Shown here one piece after another: positions 1 through 11,031 of a stretch of DNA of 64,000 nucleotides. The stretch covers positions 7,868,515-7,932,514 of the forward strand of contig CM046833.1 in NCBI GenBank assembly GCA_025618425.1. The letters are read 5' to 3'. Position 1 is the stretch's first letter; each line of letters starts with the position of its first letter. Below the pieces are notes generated by a model, which worked only from the letters and a program-made list of their open reading frames with translations, did not search any database and was not told the origin of the DNA. The position numbers and the translations under genes were made by a program. Source of the DNA: Heliocidaris tuberculata. Taxonomy: Eukaryota; Echinodermata; Echinoidea; Camarodonta; Echinometridae.

Positions 1-881
1 TACTGTAAAACAGTTCAAACCGTTTTGTCACTTGAGTGTTTTTTTGTGTTTTTTTTTTTCATTTTGTACACAGTGCGAATAGAGTGGTGTTTGCAAACCA
101 TGCAAACACACGAAACACTGAAATGTCGGAAAGAGAGGAGTACGAAAACGGTAAGCCGTAATTATGAATCCCCCCCCCCCCCTTATCACCACTTGATACC
201 TTATAGAATTCCTAACCACGTGAATGGATATGATACATGTACTGTTTATACGCACGTTGCATATTCTTTTTCTTTCAATTCAATTCAAATTAACATTTAT
301 TTTCTTCCATTGATTTTTGACAACATTCAACATCTGTTCAAATAGTACAATTTACATGCATATAAAGTAATATCACTACTATCAAGAACAAGTTACATAG
401 TGAAGAAGGCACAGTACCAGTAAGCCAGATGCTTGTAGCGGGTACGCCTGAATACACAATACAATATAATTTAATACAGGAAAAGAAGAAAGGGACAGAC
501 AGAGAAGAGAGAGGGAAAGAAGAGGATAGGGAACTTGGAGTGGAGAGAAAGGAAGAGGAATGCAACATTGTAATAATCATAAAGGACTTGTATGGTATGC
601 ATGGATAATACAGTGACAAGATATAAGGTGAAAGTAAATATCGAAATATCGAAGGTACTCTTATGCACAAAACAACAATAAATAAAGTTGCATCCTAGAT
701 TTGGCTCACAATTTTATCCTTATATCCGCCACGTAATAACAAAAGGTATTTGCTATGAAATTCATCCGATCGCCTCCGAGGTATTGTGAAGAAAAATGGC
801 ATAAGAGGTTTGCTAATATGTAAACATTTACAATGAGATAAAGTCAACCAGGTTTCTTTTCGTACCTCTACTTTTAACCAG
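1..881. other. Upstream/intronic sequence of kinase gene K1, no exon recognised
   Basis: No convincing exon is visible here on either strand. The stretch holds a poly-C run near 171-182, an AATTC-rich segment near 276-300 that resembles a retroelement tail, and AG-rich sequence near 480-560. The first kinase exon starts mid-codon at 882, so the membrane span and extracellular exons of K1 must lie to the left of the window. Open frames here are low-complexity. Confidence 0.5.
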
Positions 882-1085
882 AACTCCCAATCCCAATTAC
901 TACCGCGGAACGGGAGATAACTGCAAGGCAGGTTGGAGCCAAAGTTCCTCCACGAAACATTCGATTTTACTCGCAGATCGGCTCTATTGGCGTCAAACCT
1001 TTCGGCCAAGTTTGGAAGGGGGAGATCAGAGGAGTGCCAGGAAAGGAAAAGAAGAAGATTCAGGCCGCCATCAGAGATTTGTCGG
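882..1085 (+). CDS. K1 exon: juxtamembrane and glycine loop
   Basis: The exon opens after TTTTAACCAG and ends at G|GTAAGTAG. It reads LPIPITTAEREI, then VPPRNIRFYSQ before the loop, then IGSIGVKPFGQVWKGE. Aligned with the usual GxGxFGxV, the second glycine is Lys (GVKPFG), and the VAIK lysine position reads AAIR (Arg at 1073-1075). A later acceptor at 976 is possible but would drop the conserved pre-loop residues, so 882 is preferred. It ends in phase 1. Confidence 0.8.
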
Positions 1086-4000
1086 GTAAGTAGCTTTTCC
1101 AAAAATTAGATGTACGACACATGGTCCTGTAACAATTGGTTCCGGGTCAATTCCGTACACTAACCGAATACTAAACTTTAACCTTGGACCAAACACTATA
1201 TCTCTCCCTAACCCTAAACATAATATTAACCTAAATGCCTTTTGCCACCCAATGCCTTGCCTTCTATGCTCACTTGAGCATATGTCGGAATACCCACAAA
1301 TCATTCTCGTGTCTCTTGTCTAAATATGAAAGACAAGTAACCCTTTTCCCAGCTACAATGCCATTAAGATGAACATTGTACTTGTGTTTCGGGCGTAGCC
1401 GTTAAACGTGTAAGCTTACCGGGATTCGCGCCTTCTTCCTTGTATGTGAAGTATTTCGTTCTAAATATATTAACTATTGTACTATGTGAACAAATTTTAA
1501 ATGTCCACAAAAATTGAATTGAATTGCCCCCGTGTTACCTTTTTATCATTTAAAAGATAACAAATGTGTTATTCATGGTCACTGGTTGTTGCTTTCTACA
1601 GAGTAGTATGGCAAAAATAGTAGTCATGGAAATATAGGAGCGCTATGTTGTATTATACTATCAGTTTCTTAAATGTGCTAAATAATAAGAATTACCCAAA
1701 CAGACCAAAAAAAAAAAAAAAGAATGTTAGTTCCACTGCTACGCAATTTTTGTAGCAGTGTGTTGTTTTGTTTTGTTTTGTTTTGTTTTATTTTTTGTTT
1801 TTTGGTTTTTGTTTTAGTTTTTGTTTGTTTGTTTGTTGTTGTTGTTGTTGTTGTTGTTTTTTTTTGGGGGGGGGGATTAAGTTCAATCCATTTTAATTTT
1901 CTGCTTTAATTCTATTCCAGCCAGGGATAGTACTCCACCAGTGAAAATAACAGTTACATCACATTTGTCTTAAGTGTAATAGCTTAATAATAGTATACGT
2001 CCCGTGAAAAATGAAGCCTAAATACATGTACATGACAAACCTTATATCATTCCCTGCTGATCTTCCATTGATATTACAAAAGGTTGTTTATAAAGTGGAC
2101 AAAAGTTAATTAAGTTTTGTTTTGTTTGTTTGTTTGTTTGTTTGTTTTTCCATCTTCACTGTTCCTCCTTTCAGGTATTAGCGGCGTTAAGGATATACTC
2201 TTGGAAACTGTGAAAGTAATCTGGAAACTTCCAGTTCATATCAATTTGGTGACGTGCCTAGGATGTTGTGTCGAGCAGTGTATGTTACTTTTTATCTTGT
2301 TTATAACTATACATTTACTGACAATTACTTCAGAAGTTACAGTATCAGGATTAATACCCTTTTTTTAACTCGCAGAGAGAGAGAGAGAGAGAGAGAGAAA
2401 TAATTGAAAGGAAAATAAGCGAGTTGGGAAGATATTTACTTTTGTGGGATAATTCCTGGCTGTTATGCTGATCTGTCACTGATTCGGCAATTGTCGGGAA
2501 AGCGATTGTTACGTGATGCACCGGCTTTTGGAATCAAACTTCTTCTTTTTTTTTTGGAATGGCGTAATTTTAGTCTCCCATTGTAGATTCTGCTATCTGT
2601 TTTTTGCCTGTCACTCAGTGTGTGTACTTTCCGGATATCAGCAAAGTTATGCTAACAAATCAATTTCAATGGCAAATAGATGGAATGTTTTTGAAGTCAT
2701 TTACTTAATTATGATTTCGACATTAAACAAAATAGAGCCGTGTAGGATGAATCCTAAAGGTTCAACACAACATTATATTTTTTTCAAACTCTTGCGTTCC
2801 TACTAGATTTTTAAAGGGTTTTCATTTGGTTATTACTGTGTTCGAAAATCTTAGTGAAATAGGAAATTTTGTTTTTTGGGAGAAAAAAAAAATCAACTTT
2901 GACAAACACTACTTTGCTAATACTTTTCCATTGCACTTAAGATACACTTATCTTTTGCCCCTTCTGGAATATAATTATCATCTTTCCCCCTCTCCTTTCA
3001 GCATTCATCGTGTACGATTACGTTCCTTACGGCACTCTTCTGACATACCTTCAGACAAACGCAGGGAAGACTCGATCAACCTACAGGGCTTACGTCAATG
3101 TGCGCTCCATTGTAAGGCGAGTGAAGGAGCCAGACTTGCTCACGTTCGCCTGGCAGATTGCGAAGGGCATGGAATTCCTGACTTCACAGAAGGTTAGGAT
3201 TTTCTCTCCCCCCCCCCCCTCCCCTTTTTTATTTGGGCCAGGGATTTGTATTACTTTTCACCTCTCATTCGATAAATATTTCACTTGAGGAGGGAAAGAC
3301 TTCACAGCATCTTAGTTATGTTAGTACCCTGCTATTTATTAAGTAAATTCAAAGAAATCTCACGAAAAGTTTTTGAGAGCTTCCCAAAACTATCTTCTAC
3401 CTTTAAAAATTTCCATCAATGCGTACTTACTTGGAAACATTACCATACAATTAAATTTAAAGACTGGTCATACCTCAACAATGACGATAACGATAACATA
3501 AAATTATCCCAGATTACTCGATCCCTTTGGATATGTGTGTACATACTTTAAAAAAAAATATGGAAGGTCAGACCTCAGCGATTTATGGTAATTGGCTACA
3601 CCTCAACAATTGTATGGTTTCGTTGGGTTCGCTCTGCAGCTATTATCTCAGGACAGACCACCGACGATAATATCTGAGAGCAAATACACTGCTCTTTCAA
3701 TGTAACGTCAGTTCATGATCAGAAGAAGTCATGGGCTATCGTGTTTTTTGTTTTTGTTTGTTTGTTTTTTTGTTTGTTTGTTTTTTTCGTTCTGATGTGA
3801 CCACTTTCACCATTAGCGTTGTATTAGATTATCAAATCGTTTATCGACCAGGCCCTGTTTCTTTAAACGTGTTATCAATGGCAACTGCCCCATTTCTTTT
3901 AAAAATTGATTCTCAGCCAATCAGATTCAAGGATTTTTAGTAGCTTATAACAAGTGTTGTAACTTGTCATTGATAACATGTTTTATGAAACGGGAGCCAT

Positions 4001-4723
4001 GTCTGACTAATTCCTTACAAGATGTTCTAAATAAAAAGTATGTTGTATGCCTCTCAATCCTAGAAACCGAAAAGAAAAGAAAAAAAAAATCATTTTTAGA
4101 AAATATAACGATATGTAACCCAAATATATTTTCCCCAATAAAAAGGAAAATACTAGTTAAGTCTACTAACCACTCCCCCTCCTAAGAACATCAGCTCTTT
4201 TCGTATTATGTAATACATTATTTTGACCGCCTGTGTTCAGTCGTCTGTATTTACAACTGAAAGCATGAACCATGAGGAGGTTCATCTTATTGGATGTGTC
4301 GAATGAATAAGTCGTATTGTTAACCCGTTGACTACTACAGAATTATTTAACTCTTTTAGACTTAATAGAGGAGCCACCCGGTTCCTTTACTCTGTGGGTT
4401 AATAGTCGAGTGGTTTAAACATTGACTCCCCACCTAATGGATAAATGGTCCGGGTAGAAAGGAATTCTTTGAATACTGTGAGCCAAGTTAGCGCCGGAGT
4501 AATTGTAGGGCCTACAACAAATTTCGTGTTGGATTTTAGCGCTATAGAAGTATCCATTATGATTTTATTATGATGATTATCATTATTATTATTATTATTA
4601 CTGTTATTTTTATTATCATTACTATCATGATATTATCATATCATATTATCATATTAATATTATCATATTATAAATCATGATATTATTATTATTATTATTA
4701 TTATTATTAGTATTAGTATTATT

Positions 4724-4810
<87 letters not shown>

Positions 4811-6813
4811 TCAATCATCTAACGTACTTGCACTACTCTATTTATGTAACCACATCAACAAATTCAATTTGTCTCTATATTTTTAACAGATAGTTCACGG
4901 GAATCTCCGAGCCAGCAACGTCCTCTTGTCCGAAAACAAGATTTGTAAGATTGCAGACTACGGGTTGACCAGTATCATCAAGCCGGTAAAGCCATCGAAA
5001 TAATTTATACTTTCCTAAATAAAACTTTTTAGGGTAGTATTAAACATTGTACAGGTATAGGGCGACAGCCCACAAGACCGACATTTACTAAAAGTTCATT
5101 AGACAGACAAAACACATGAATTATGTACATCAAGATACTTCAAAAGGTCCAATACTGACCGACAAAACAAAGAAATACATATACATGATACCAAAATGTC
5201 GGTCTCATGGGCCGTCTCTCCAGTGAAACCTCTAACAAGTAGCTAGGAGGCCCACGAGACCGGCATAGTCGACGTCATGAGCTGTCGGTCTAATGAACCC
5301 CAAGAAAAGTTGGACAGAAGACCGACATTGTTTTCGTGGGCTGTAGCTACTGACAAATGATTAACGCTATAAATACTCTTAGTCCCATTCTAAATGCGGT
5401 ATGATACTCGTATCAAGCGGAAAATGGCGATGTATTTGCTCTTTCCAAAACATTCCCGCTTCGCATCACATTTAAAACGATTTTCAGCGGATTTTAAAGT
5501 ATGAACTACTTGGTTTTTCGTTAGAAAAAGCTTAGAAAAAAGGTTATTCTATAGCTCTATGGTCTCCAGAAATTTACCTAATCGCACATAAAGAATGGGG
5601 GAAAAGATCTATATCTCAATTATAGTTCTTATTATTATTCATTCAAGAGGGAACACATAACCGTGTGTGTTTTTTGACAGTCTATCGGGAAAAGCTCAGC
5701 ATTACAAAACTAGTTTGCATGCGCCATTTGGTTCATATTCTTTAATGTTGACCGGATAGAGAAATAACTAAATAGGCAACCATTTTTGATAGAGACACAA
5801 GCTGACATTTTTTTCTTTCTTTCTACTTTTAGAAAGTTACTAGCACATCAATCAATGTATTGCACAATGTTGTAACACCACACCACTTCGTTAAACATCA
5901 TCCATATTTTAAATGTCAACTCTTATTCGAAATAAAAAGAAGAATCAAACAAACTTCCTTCTCATCGAAAGATGGCGCTACGAGATAAGGCAACAAATCT
6001 AAAAGTTGACTACCTGTTTGTAGGAATACTCGGTACTGTCATATATAGATCATATATATATTAAAAAAACCCTATCAGTGAAAAGGGAGTTTTTGTTTAA
6101 CATTCTTGTTCTTTTTTAGTTATGTATTCTAAAAGTATATGTAATGACATCGTGATGCAGTGGCGGACAACTTCCCCCTTTGCAACAACACTCAAAATGA
6201 CTGATTTATTTTTTTAAATCTCAAAATGTATTACTCAGTAGGATCTTTTTTCTTTCATGAGGGTATATAACAATATGCTATCTACAATGTGTTTTGAGTA
6301 CTGCCCCGTGGTTAAAGGGGATCCGGATAAATTAATGGTATTTTTGTATAAACAAAAGGGAGAGTTGTCCGCCACTCTAACACAGCCAAATCACCAAATT
6401 GCCAATTTGAGATTCGCATTGAAGTAGTGGTCTCATTTTTCAAACATCCATAACTTTATTATTCCTTGTCCGATTTCTTTCAAACTTTCACATCCTGTTT
6501 TTCTTATTTTTCTGCTTTCATACTAATCATCTTAATACCACGGTTGGATTGCCCTTTAAGAAAATGAACTCTCACTCCCCCACCCCTTAAGAAAAGAAAC
6601 GTTATTATCATGGTATTGAAACTCTTATATATTCAGTTTAGTCGGTGAATATACTCTCTATCTTATTGTTAGGTTATACATCGATGGCTTTCTCCTGAAG
6701 CTATGCTGACAGGTGCATGCACAAAAGAGAGTGATGTCTGGTCATACGGGGTCCTTCTCTGGGAGCTGGTTACCCTCGGTAAGAACATCCTTAGAAATAT
6801 AACCCCCCCCCCC

Positions 6814-6846
<33 letters not shown>

Positions 6847-8442
6847 CCACACACACACATACCTCCTACCATTCCTCTAGTCCTGTTTCGCTTCTCCTGA
6901 ATCCATAAGGGGAAGGAAATGATAACAAAACAGATAGAAAAGAGGGAAAGGAAAAGGGAAGGAAAGAAAAAGAAGGAAAAACTGACCAATTTTTTTTCCC
7001 TTCTTTTTTTGCTCGCTCGCGAAAACACTGGAAAGTTAATATTCGGGAAAAAGGCGTCCCCCTCGGCAATAGGCTGCACCCCCCCCCCCCCCCGAGGATT
7101 TTCAAAGTTCCGATATTCGGGAAACTACCACATCATATCATATTCGGGCAGTGAAGTGAGGTGCCAGAATATCCACATATTTGGGCAGCGAGGTTCCCAG
7201 ATATTATATAACTTCTGTATGTAACTTCTATACATTTTCACTACGAAAACTTAAAGAAATTTGCTCGCTAGCTTCGCTTCCTAGCAAAAAAAAAAAAAAA
7301 AAAAAAAAATGAAAAGTTGATATTCGGCGGAAGGCGTCAGCCCCCTCCTTGCGAAAATAGATCAAGTTGATCATTTTCTCAGTGATCAAGATCTCTACAG
7401 CTCTGATTTTATTTTATTATTACTTGTGGGGGAGATTAGGGTGCAGCATTTTTCTCGGCAAATGTTGGTGTCACCCCCCCCCCCCCCTTAAAAAATGTTC
7501 TAGCGGCACCCCTGTTTGTGAAACGTTACAAAAGTTACTAAAACAAAAATTCGTAATTATTAGTGCACCATATCGGAACAAACTGAATATAATCCTGATA
7601 ATATACTGACATAATCCTTCAATTAAGTGCAACCCAGCTGATTTCAAATGTCTATGATTTTATTTTCTTGATAATATAATTTCATTTTGATTATTTTCAT
7701 CAGGTGCTCAGCCATATCCTGGTATAAGCGATGACGAACTGGAAGAACGAATCACCAAGGGATACAAAATGAGAAGACCACGGCATTGTGGAGAGGATCT
7801 GTAAGTAGCTGTTCTCACATTATTTTATTGCCGATGTTAGTTTCCTGGTGGCAGCTAATTCTCTTTAAAATTAATGTCTCATTATCTAAACTCAAATATC
7901 TTCTAAAGAGTTATGAAAAAGGCCAGCAATAAGTTACAACCTACAATTTCATTTTGTCCCTTCTTGTTCTTTGTAATTAGTTCTTGATTCTTCTTACCTA
8001 CTGGTAATATGTCAATATAGCTTTGTTGACATTGCAAATTACAGTCATTATTTTTCAACTACATTTATATTAATTATGTCGTGTAAATGTGCGTCCATAA
8101 TTAACATAAAACATATGTTTAGCCTTACTTGCCACATGCTGGATTGTAGTACCATGGTGACACTGCAAAAACCGCGATGTTACTTTAACATCACCGCTAT
8201 TTCTAGAACCTATAATCTTAGAGTACACCAAAATAAGCCCGGGCACAAAAGATAGTGTATCATATGAGTTAAATTTGACTCTGGTGTTGTTTTAGCACCT
8301 TTTTATCTTGTGTGGTTATAAGGTATGTGGTTAACGAGGTGGTGTAAAATGTAACAACCTAATTTTTTTTCAGTGTTATGAGATTTCAAATTGATGTCGT
8401 TTACCCCAACTGGACAAAAAACGAGCCACCTTTCAGTCCCCC

Positions 8443-8485
<43 letters not shown>

Positions 8486-10447
8486 ATACGGAAACAAGCC
8501 TCTGTCACTGACAAAATATCCACGAGACAGTAATAGTTCGTATGAAATTCAACCCCAGTTCAAGCCTCTCTATCATATAATTCAACCAATTTTTGTTTCG
8601 CATTGTACTTGTATGTCAGAAAGCGAAACCAATGAATATATATAAAGGAATACAAATATTCAAGGGATATACCATCCACTTTATCATTAGGATTTTCCTA
8701 TATCATGAATAGGAACAGAATATATAATATGTACATGCTTTATGTAAATAATTGTTTTTTGTTCATTTTATCTCCTACAAATAATTCTCGCTTGTAAAAA
8801 TGCGTATGAGCAAGGTATATGCAAATCATTTCAAGAGGTTTTGGAATCATGACTTTCCTCCTTTGTTCACACTGAAACATATTCATGATGTAAAACATTT
8901 GCTGTTCTTAATTCACTTGTAATGTAGAGATGATTAATGACTGAGTAAGCATAATTATGTGGGGTAAGCATCGGTCCCATATTCATGACGCGATATTACA
9001 TAGAGGTCTAGCACATTTGTTTTCTTGGGAGAGTATGCTTTGGTTTACATGGTTTAGTCTAGGGAAACTGTATAACGCGTTTACTATATTCATCACGTGG
9101 TGTTATGCTAATATTTGAATAGAGTCACTAATGCTAATATATGATAAACTAGTTGCCCCCCCCCCCCTTTGGGGGGGGGGGGGGGACAACTAGTTTATCA
9201 AAATGTATTTTCCAATTATAATTGAACGTTCACCGGGATATAATTTCACAAAGTACTAATCATTCCAATGAACAGAATCTTCTTTTTGTTCGATTAATTT
9301 ACATGGTCAGGTTCAACATTATCAGTGGCTGTTGGAAGACAGACATAAGGGAGCGAAGCAACTTCCGTGACATGCAAAACAAAATTGGTTGGATTCTCGA
9401 AGGCTCCAATGTAAGTCAAATAACATCTATTGGATCCCACTTGTGCTAGTCTTCACCCACTCCCACACGCGATTAAATGAAACTGAAATATTAGTTATGG
9501 ATGTCCTCCAGATATGTTTATTATTAATTTTTAATTGAAACATGGATAAATTGCTGTGCTTCAATAAAGGAGAACTGTGATCAATATAACACATTTATCA
9601 GGCAGTTAGAGGAATTTGGGAAAAGTAAAAGGACATAAAAAAGAAGAGATTTTTAATGAAAGTAAATTCAATTAAGCACTTACACGAGACTATTTTTAGT
9701 TTTTGTCCCCGGTGTTTTTACACCAAAAATAAAAATAAATGGAAAGAGAAAAAGGAAAGGGATATTTCACTTCATCTGAGGTGTATAAATCTCGAAAATA
9801 AAAACTAAATTTCATTATCGTCTCTTTCCTTTTATTTCCTTTCCTTTTACTTTTCCTAAATTCCCCTACACGCCCAATAAGAGAAATATATTGACGAAAT
9901 AATATATCAGCAGCCTTATCACAAAGGCTACCACATAGTGTTACGGAACGCCTTCGATTGTGAATACTCACTAACCATAGCAACCTACAGTGAACATCTA
10001 ACAGTCTAAAATGAGAACTTTTGGTGAGGGACAGTGGTACTCTATATCTGTCAGTTACAACTAATCAACGCATTTCTTATTTGACATATTAGTTAATGAA
10101 TACACTTCCATAAAACATCTAATGGAAATGAATGATATCAAAACTACTTGCTTGTGTATATGCAACTAGTCACAGCGAGTTGCCTTGTTGCATTAATTTA
10201 CTTGGATTAAAATGTATACGATTCGGACCCGCATACATGTTATACTTCCCACCATTTATCAGTGTAGTTGTGTAGGGCAAATAAATTATAACATGAGTGG
10301 AATATACCAAACACTGAATTTCTGCATAGTTTTATTCATTTACATGATTTTTTTTTTCCCTGTTGATTCATTTATTTCCAGGATTACCTCTCGCTGAACA
10401 GGATGAGTGACGAAGATATCTACACTGACATTCCTGAACTAGAGTAG
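882..10447 (+). CDS. Receptor-tyrosine-kinase-like pseudokinase K1 (3' part of gene, eight exons)
   Basis: Eight exons with GT/AG borders and matching phases encode about 288 residues: a juxtamembrane segment, a complete kinase-like fold and a short tail. Order: glycine loop, beta3, helix C, hinge (IVYDYVPYGTLL), catalytic loop, DYG, SPE, helix F (SDVWSYGVLLWE), helix G (PYPGISDDEL), CW motif, tail with two tyrosines. The layout and hinge/helix F sequences match metazoan receptor tyrosine kinases of the FGFR/VEGFR/Tie type. Key residues are lost: the second glycine of the loop is Lys, the beta3 Lys is Arg (codon 1073-1075), HRD reads HGN (4896-4904), and the activation segment is about 11 residues short. 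Helix C Glu and the Asp of DYG remain. Seen: an open, spliceable gene. Inferred: little or no phosphotransfer, with a scaffolding or allosteric role. Ectodomain exons are outside the window. Confidence 0.85.
2175..2279 (+). CDS. K1 exon: helix C
   Basis: The exon lies between TTTCAG and GTATGT. It encodes ISGVKDILLETVKVIWKL and then INLVTCLGCCVEQ, the helix C and beta4 region of a tyrosine kinase (compare the usual DxxxEI..M...H.NIV.LLG.C). The helix C glutamate is kept (DILLE). The exon starts with two bases completing a Gly codon and ends in phase 1, matching both neighbours. Confidence 0.85.
3002..3192 (+). CDS. K1 exon: hinge, kinase insert, helix E
   Basis: After a pyrimidine tract and CAG the exon reads FIVYDYVPYGTLLTYLQ (beta5, hinge, helix D), a short charged insert of about 25 residues, then LLTFAWQIAKGMEFLTSQK (helix E). 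This is the classic receptor tyrosine kinase pattern. The donor AAG|GTTAGG leaves phase 0. The hinge 'EY' is 'DY'. The insert is short, nearer FGFR/Tie-type inserts than the long PDGFR/VEGFR inserts. Confidence 0.88.
3285..3410 (+). repeat. Dispersed repeat (copy 1 of 3)
   Basis: Sequence near TTCACAGCATCTTAGTTATG recurs inverted at about 32330-32460 and, more diverged, at about 39875-39990. The first two copies keep a shared open stretch (ILVMLVPCYLLSK, KEISRKVFE), but the segment sits in a K1 intron without a start or splice context, so it is called a repeat rather than a gene. Confidence 0.6.
4360..4880. repeat. Retroelement-like remnant and long (ATT)n microsatellite in K1 intron
   Basis: Sequence around 4440-4560 (containing AGCGCTATAGAAGT) is shared with 52660-52800 in kinase copy K3, so it predates that duplication. 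It runs into about 250 bases of ATT/ATC triplets (4562-4811), which give a meaningless poly-Leu open frame. The catalytic-loop exon follows within 80 bases. Confidence 0.7.
4890..4985 (+). CDS. K1 exon: catalytic loop and DYG
   Basis: A 32-codon phase 0 exon between TTTTTAACAG and GTAAAG. It reads IVHGNLRASNVLLSENK and then KIADYGLTSIIKP. The canonical HRDLAARN is HGNLRASN: the Arg and the catalytic-base Asp are replaced by Gly and Asn, while the Asn that helps bind metal is kept. DFG is DYG (4956-4964), keeping the metal-binding Asp. HGN in place of HRD also occurs in JAK pseudokinase domains. Confidence 0.9.
5055..5352. repeat. Multi-hairpin element with GACCGACAT motif
   Basis: A motif like CCCACAAGACCGACAT occurs about five times in alternating orientation (near 5070, 5197, 5250, 5285 and 5320), able to form nested hairpins. 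It lies in the intron between the catalytic-loop and SPE exons. No coding potential is seen. It resembles a foldback or MITE-type insertion. Confidence 0.55.
6150..6570. repeat. Dispersed non-coding repeat, copy in K1 intron
   Basis: Long stretches match 15840-16275 closely, for example CTCAGTAGGATCTTTT, AACAATATGCTATC, GAGTACTGCCCC and CCTTGTCCGATTTCTTTC. It ends about 100 bases before the SPE exon. No protein-coding remnant is recognised. Confidence 0.75.
6673..6778 (+). CDS. K1 exon: activation-segment end and helix F
   Basis: The exon lies between TTGTTAG and GTAAG. It reads VIHRWLSPEAMLTG and then KESDVWSYGVLLWELVTLG. The P+1 and APE region is present as SPE (6691-6699), and helix F with its invariant Asp is intact. 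Joined to the previous phase 0 exon, only about 15 residues separate DYG from SPE, against roughly 25-27 in typical receptor tyrosine kinases, and the segment has no tyrosine apart from the DYG one. A missed phase 0 mini-exon in the 1.7-kb intron is the main alternative. Confidence 0.88.
6804..7500. repeat. Poly-C/(CA)n tracts and short repeats in K1 intron
   Basis: Poly-C plus (CA)n at 6804-6861, poly-C at 7078-7093, poly-A at 7285-7309 and poly-C at 7474-7487. Related units carrying AAAGTTRATATTCGG with GGCGTC occur at about 7031 and 7314. Nothing coding is seen between exons at 6778 and 7704. Confidence 0.6.
7704..7800 (+). CDS. K1 exon: helix G region
   Basis: The exon lies between TCATCAG and GTAAGT. 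It encodes AQPYPGISDDELEERITKGY and then KMRRPRHCGEDL. This matches the (E)QPYPG...EL...I..GYRM.RP..CP..LY block of receptor tyrosine kinases, with CPEELY altered to CGEDL. Phases (2 bases in, 2 bases out) match its neighbours. Confidence 0.9.
8447..8483 (+). repeat. (CT)n microsatellite
   Basis: A run of about 18 CT units in the K1 intron between 7800 and 9311. The rest of this intron shows no exon-like sequence, but parts of it are recognisable in K2 and K3. Confidence 0.9.
9148..9201. repeat. Palindrome with poly-C/poly-G arms
   Basis: TGATAAACTAGTTG, a C tract, TTT, a G tract, then CAACTAGTTTATCA form a near-perfect hairpin. It lies about 110 bases before the CW exon. Confidence 0.85.
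9311..9410 (+). CDS. K1 exon: CW motif, helix H/I
   Basis: The exon lies between GGTCAG and GTAAGT. It reads FNIISGCWKTDIRERSNF and then RDMQNKIGWILEGSN. CW and the following Arg match the C-lobe core (CW..D...RPTF), with RPTF appearing as RSNF. The loss of the Pro-Thr pair is mild and seen in divergent kinases. The exon ends in phase 0. Confidence 0.88.
10382..10447 (+). CDS. K1 last coding exon: short C-terminal tail
   Basis: After TTTCCAG the frame reads DYLSLNRMSDEDIYTDIPEL, one Glu and TAG. Receptor tyrosine kinases of the FGFR/Tie type often continue with DYL.L after the kinase fold. The tail has two tyrosines (DYLSL and DIYTDI), either of which could be an SH2 docking site if phosphorylated by another kinase. 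The stop is at 10445-10447. No strong AATAAA is seen in the next few hundred bases. Confidence 0.82.
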   Translation, partial: DYLSLNRMSDEDIYTDIPELE

Positions 10448-10497
10448 AGGATTAAATGTGCTCTCTCCCGAACAACTTGCATGTGTATGTGTATACA

Positions 10498-10506
10498 TAT
10501 ACATGT

Positions 10507-10555
<49 letters not shown>

Positions 10556-10560
10556 CATAT
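10498..10560 (+). repeat. (TA)n microsatellite after K1
   Basis: About 45 bases of alternating TA flanked by ATACATATACAT, starting about 50 bases after the K1 stop codon, probably within or just past the 3' untranslated region. Confidence 0.85.
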
Positions 10561-10673
10561 TTATATAATGTGAGAAATCAGTTGAATTGAATGAGAGAAG
10601 TAATTTGCCTTGCTTTTTTCATTGCTCCTCCTTACTTCTTTTTTGTGGAAATAACAGCAGGGGTTGCAAAAAC

Positions 10674-10745
10674 TGTCTCCGCCGGGAATCGAACCCGGGT
10701 CTCTGGCACTGTACGCTAAACGCCTTAACCACTAGACCAAGGAGT
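10674..10745 (-). repeat. tRNA-like repeat head, degenerate
   Basis: Read on the - strand it has GGTCTAGTGGTTAAGGC (A box) and GGGTTCGATTCCCGGCGGAG (B box), but the anticodon arm no longer pairs. It is the same family as the copies at 11339, 43461 and 44665, so it is treated as a tRNA-derived repeat rather than a working tRNA gene. Confidence 0.65.
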
Positions 10746-10949
10746 TATGTTCGGCTACACCAAGTACAAGCACCGACAGGCAGCCTTTGCAAACCCTTTG
10801 AGGGGCGTATTGAACAATGACAAGCCGAATGCTTCGCTAGATCCATGGCGGATTATCTATAAGATTTAATTTACGTTTAACAATGTGTGAGGAATTTGTT
10901 CTAATACTATGGCATCTGCAAATCTCGTGGGGAAATATACATAATGTGA

Positions 10950-11000
10950 GATATGTACACACACACACACACACACATACACACATACACACATACACAG

Positions 11001-11030
<30 letters not shown>
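10950..11030 (+). repeat. (CA)n/(TA)n microsatellite
   Basis: About 25 bases of CA, an ACACATAC section, then about 30 bases of TA. Non-coding. Confidence 0.9.

Positions 11031-11031
<1 letters not shown>

Noticed and set aside
4677..4886. Open frame of almost pure leucine
   Set aside because: It is the translation of an (ATT)n microsatellite in an intron. The real signal here is the kinase exon from 4890.
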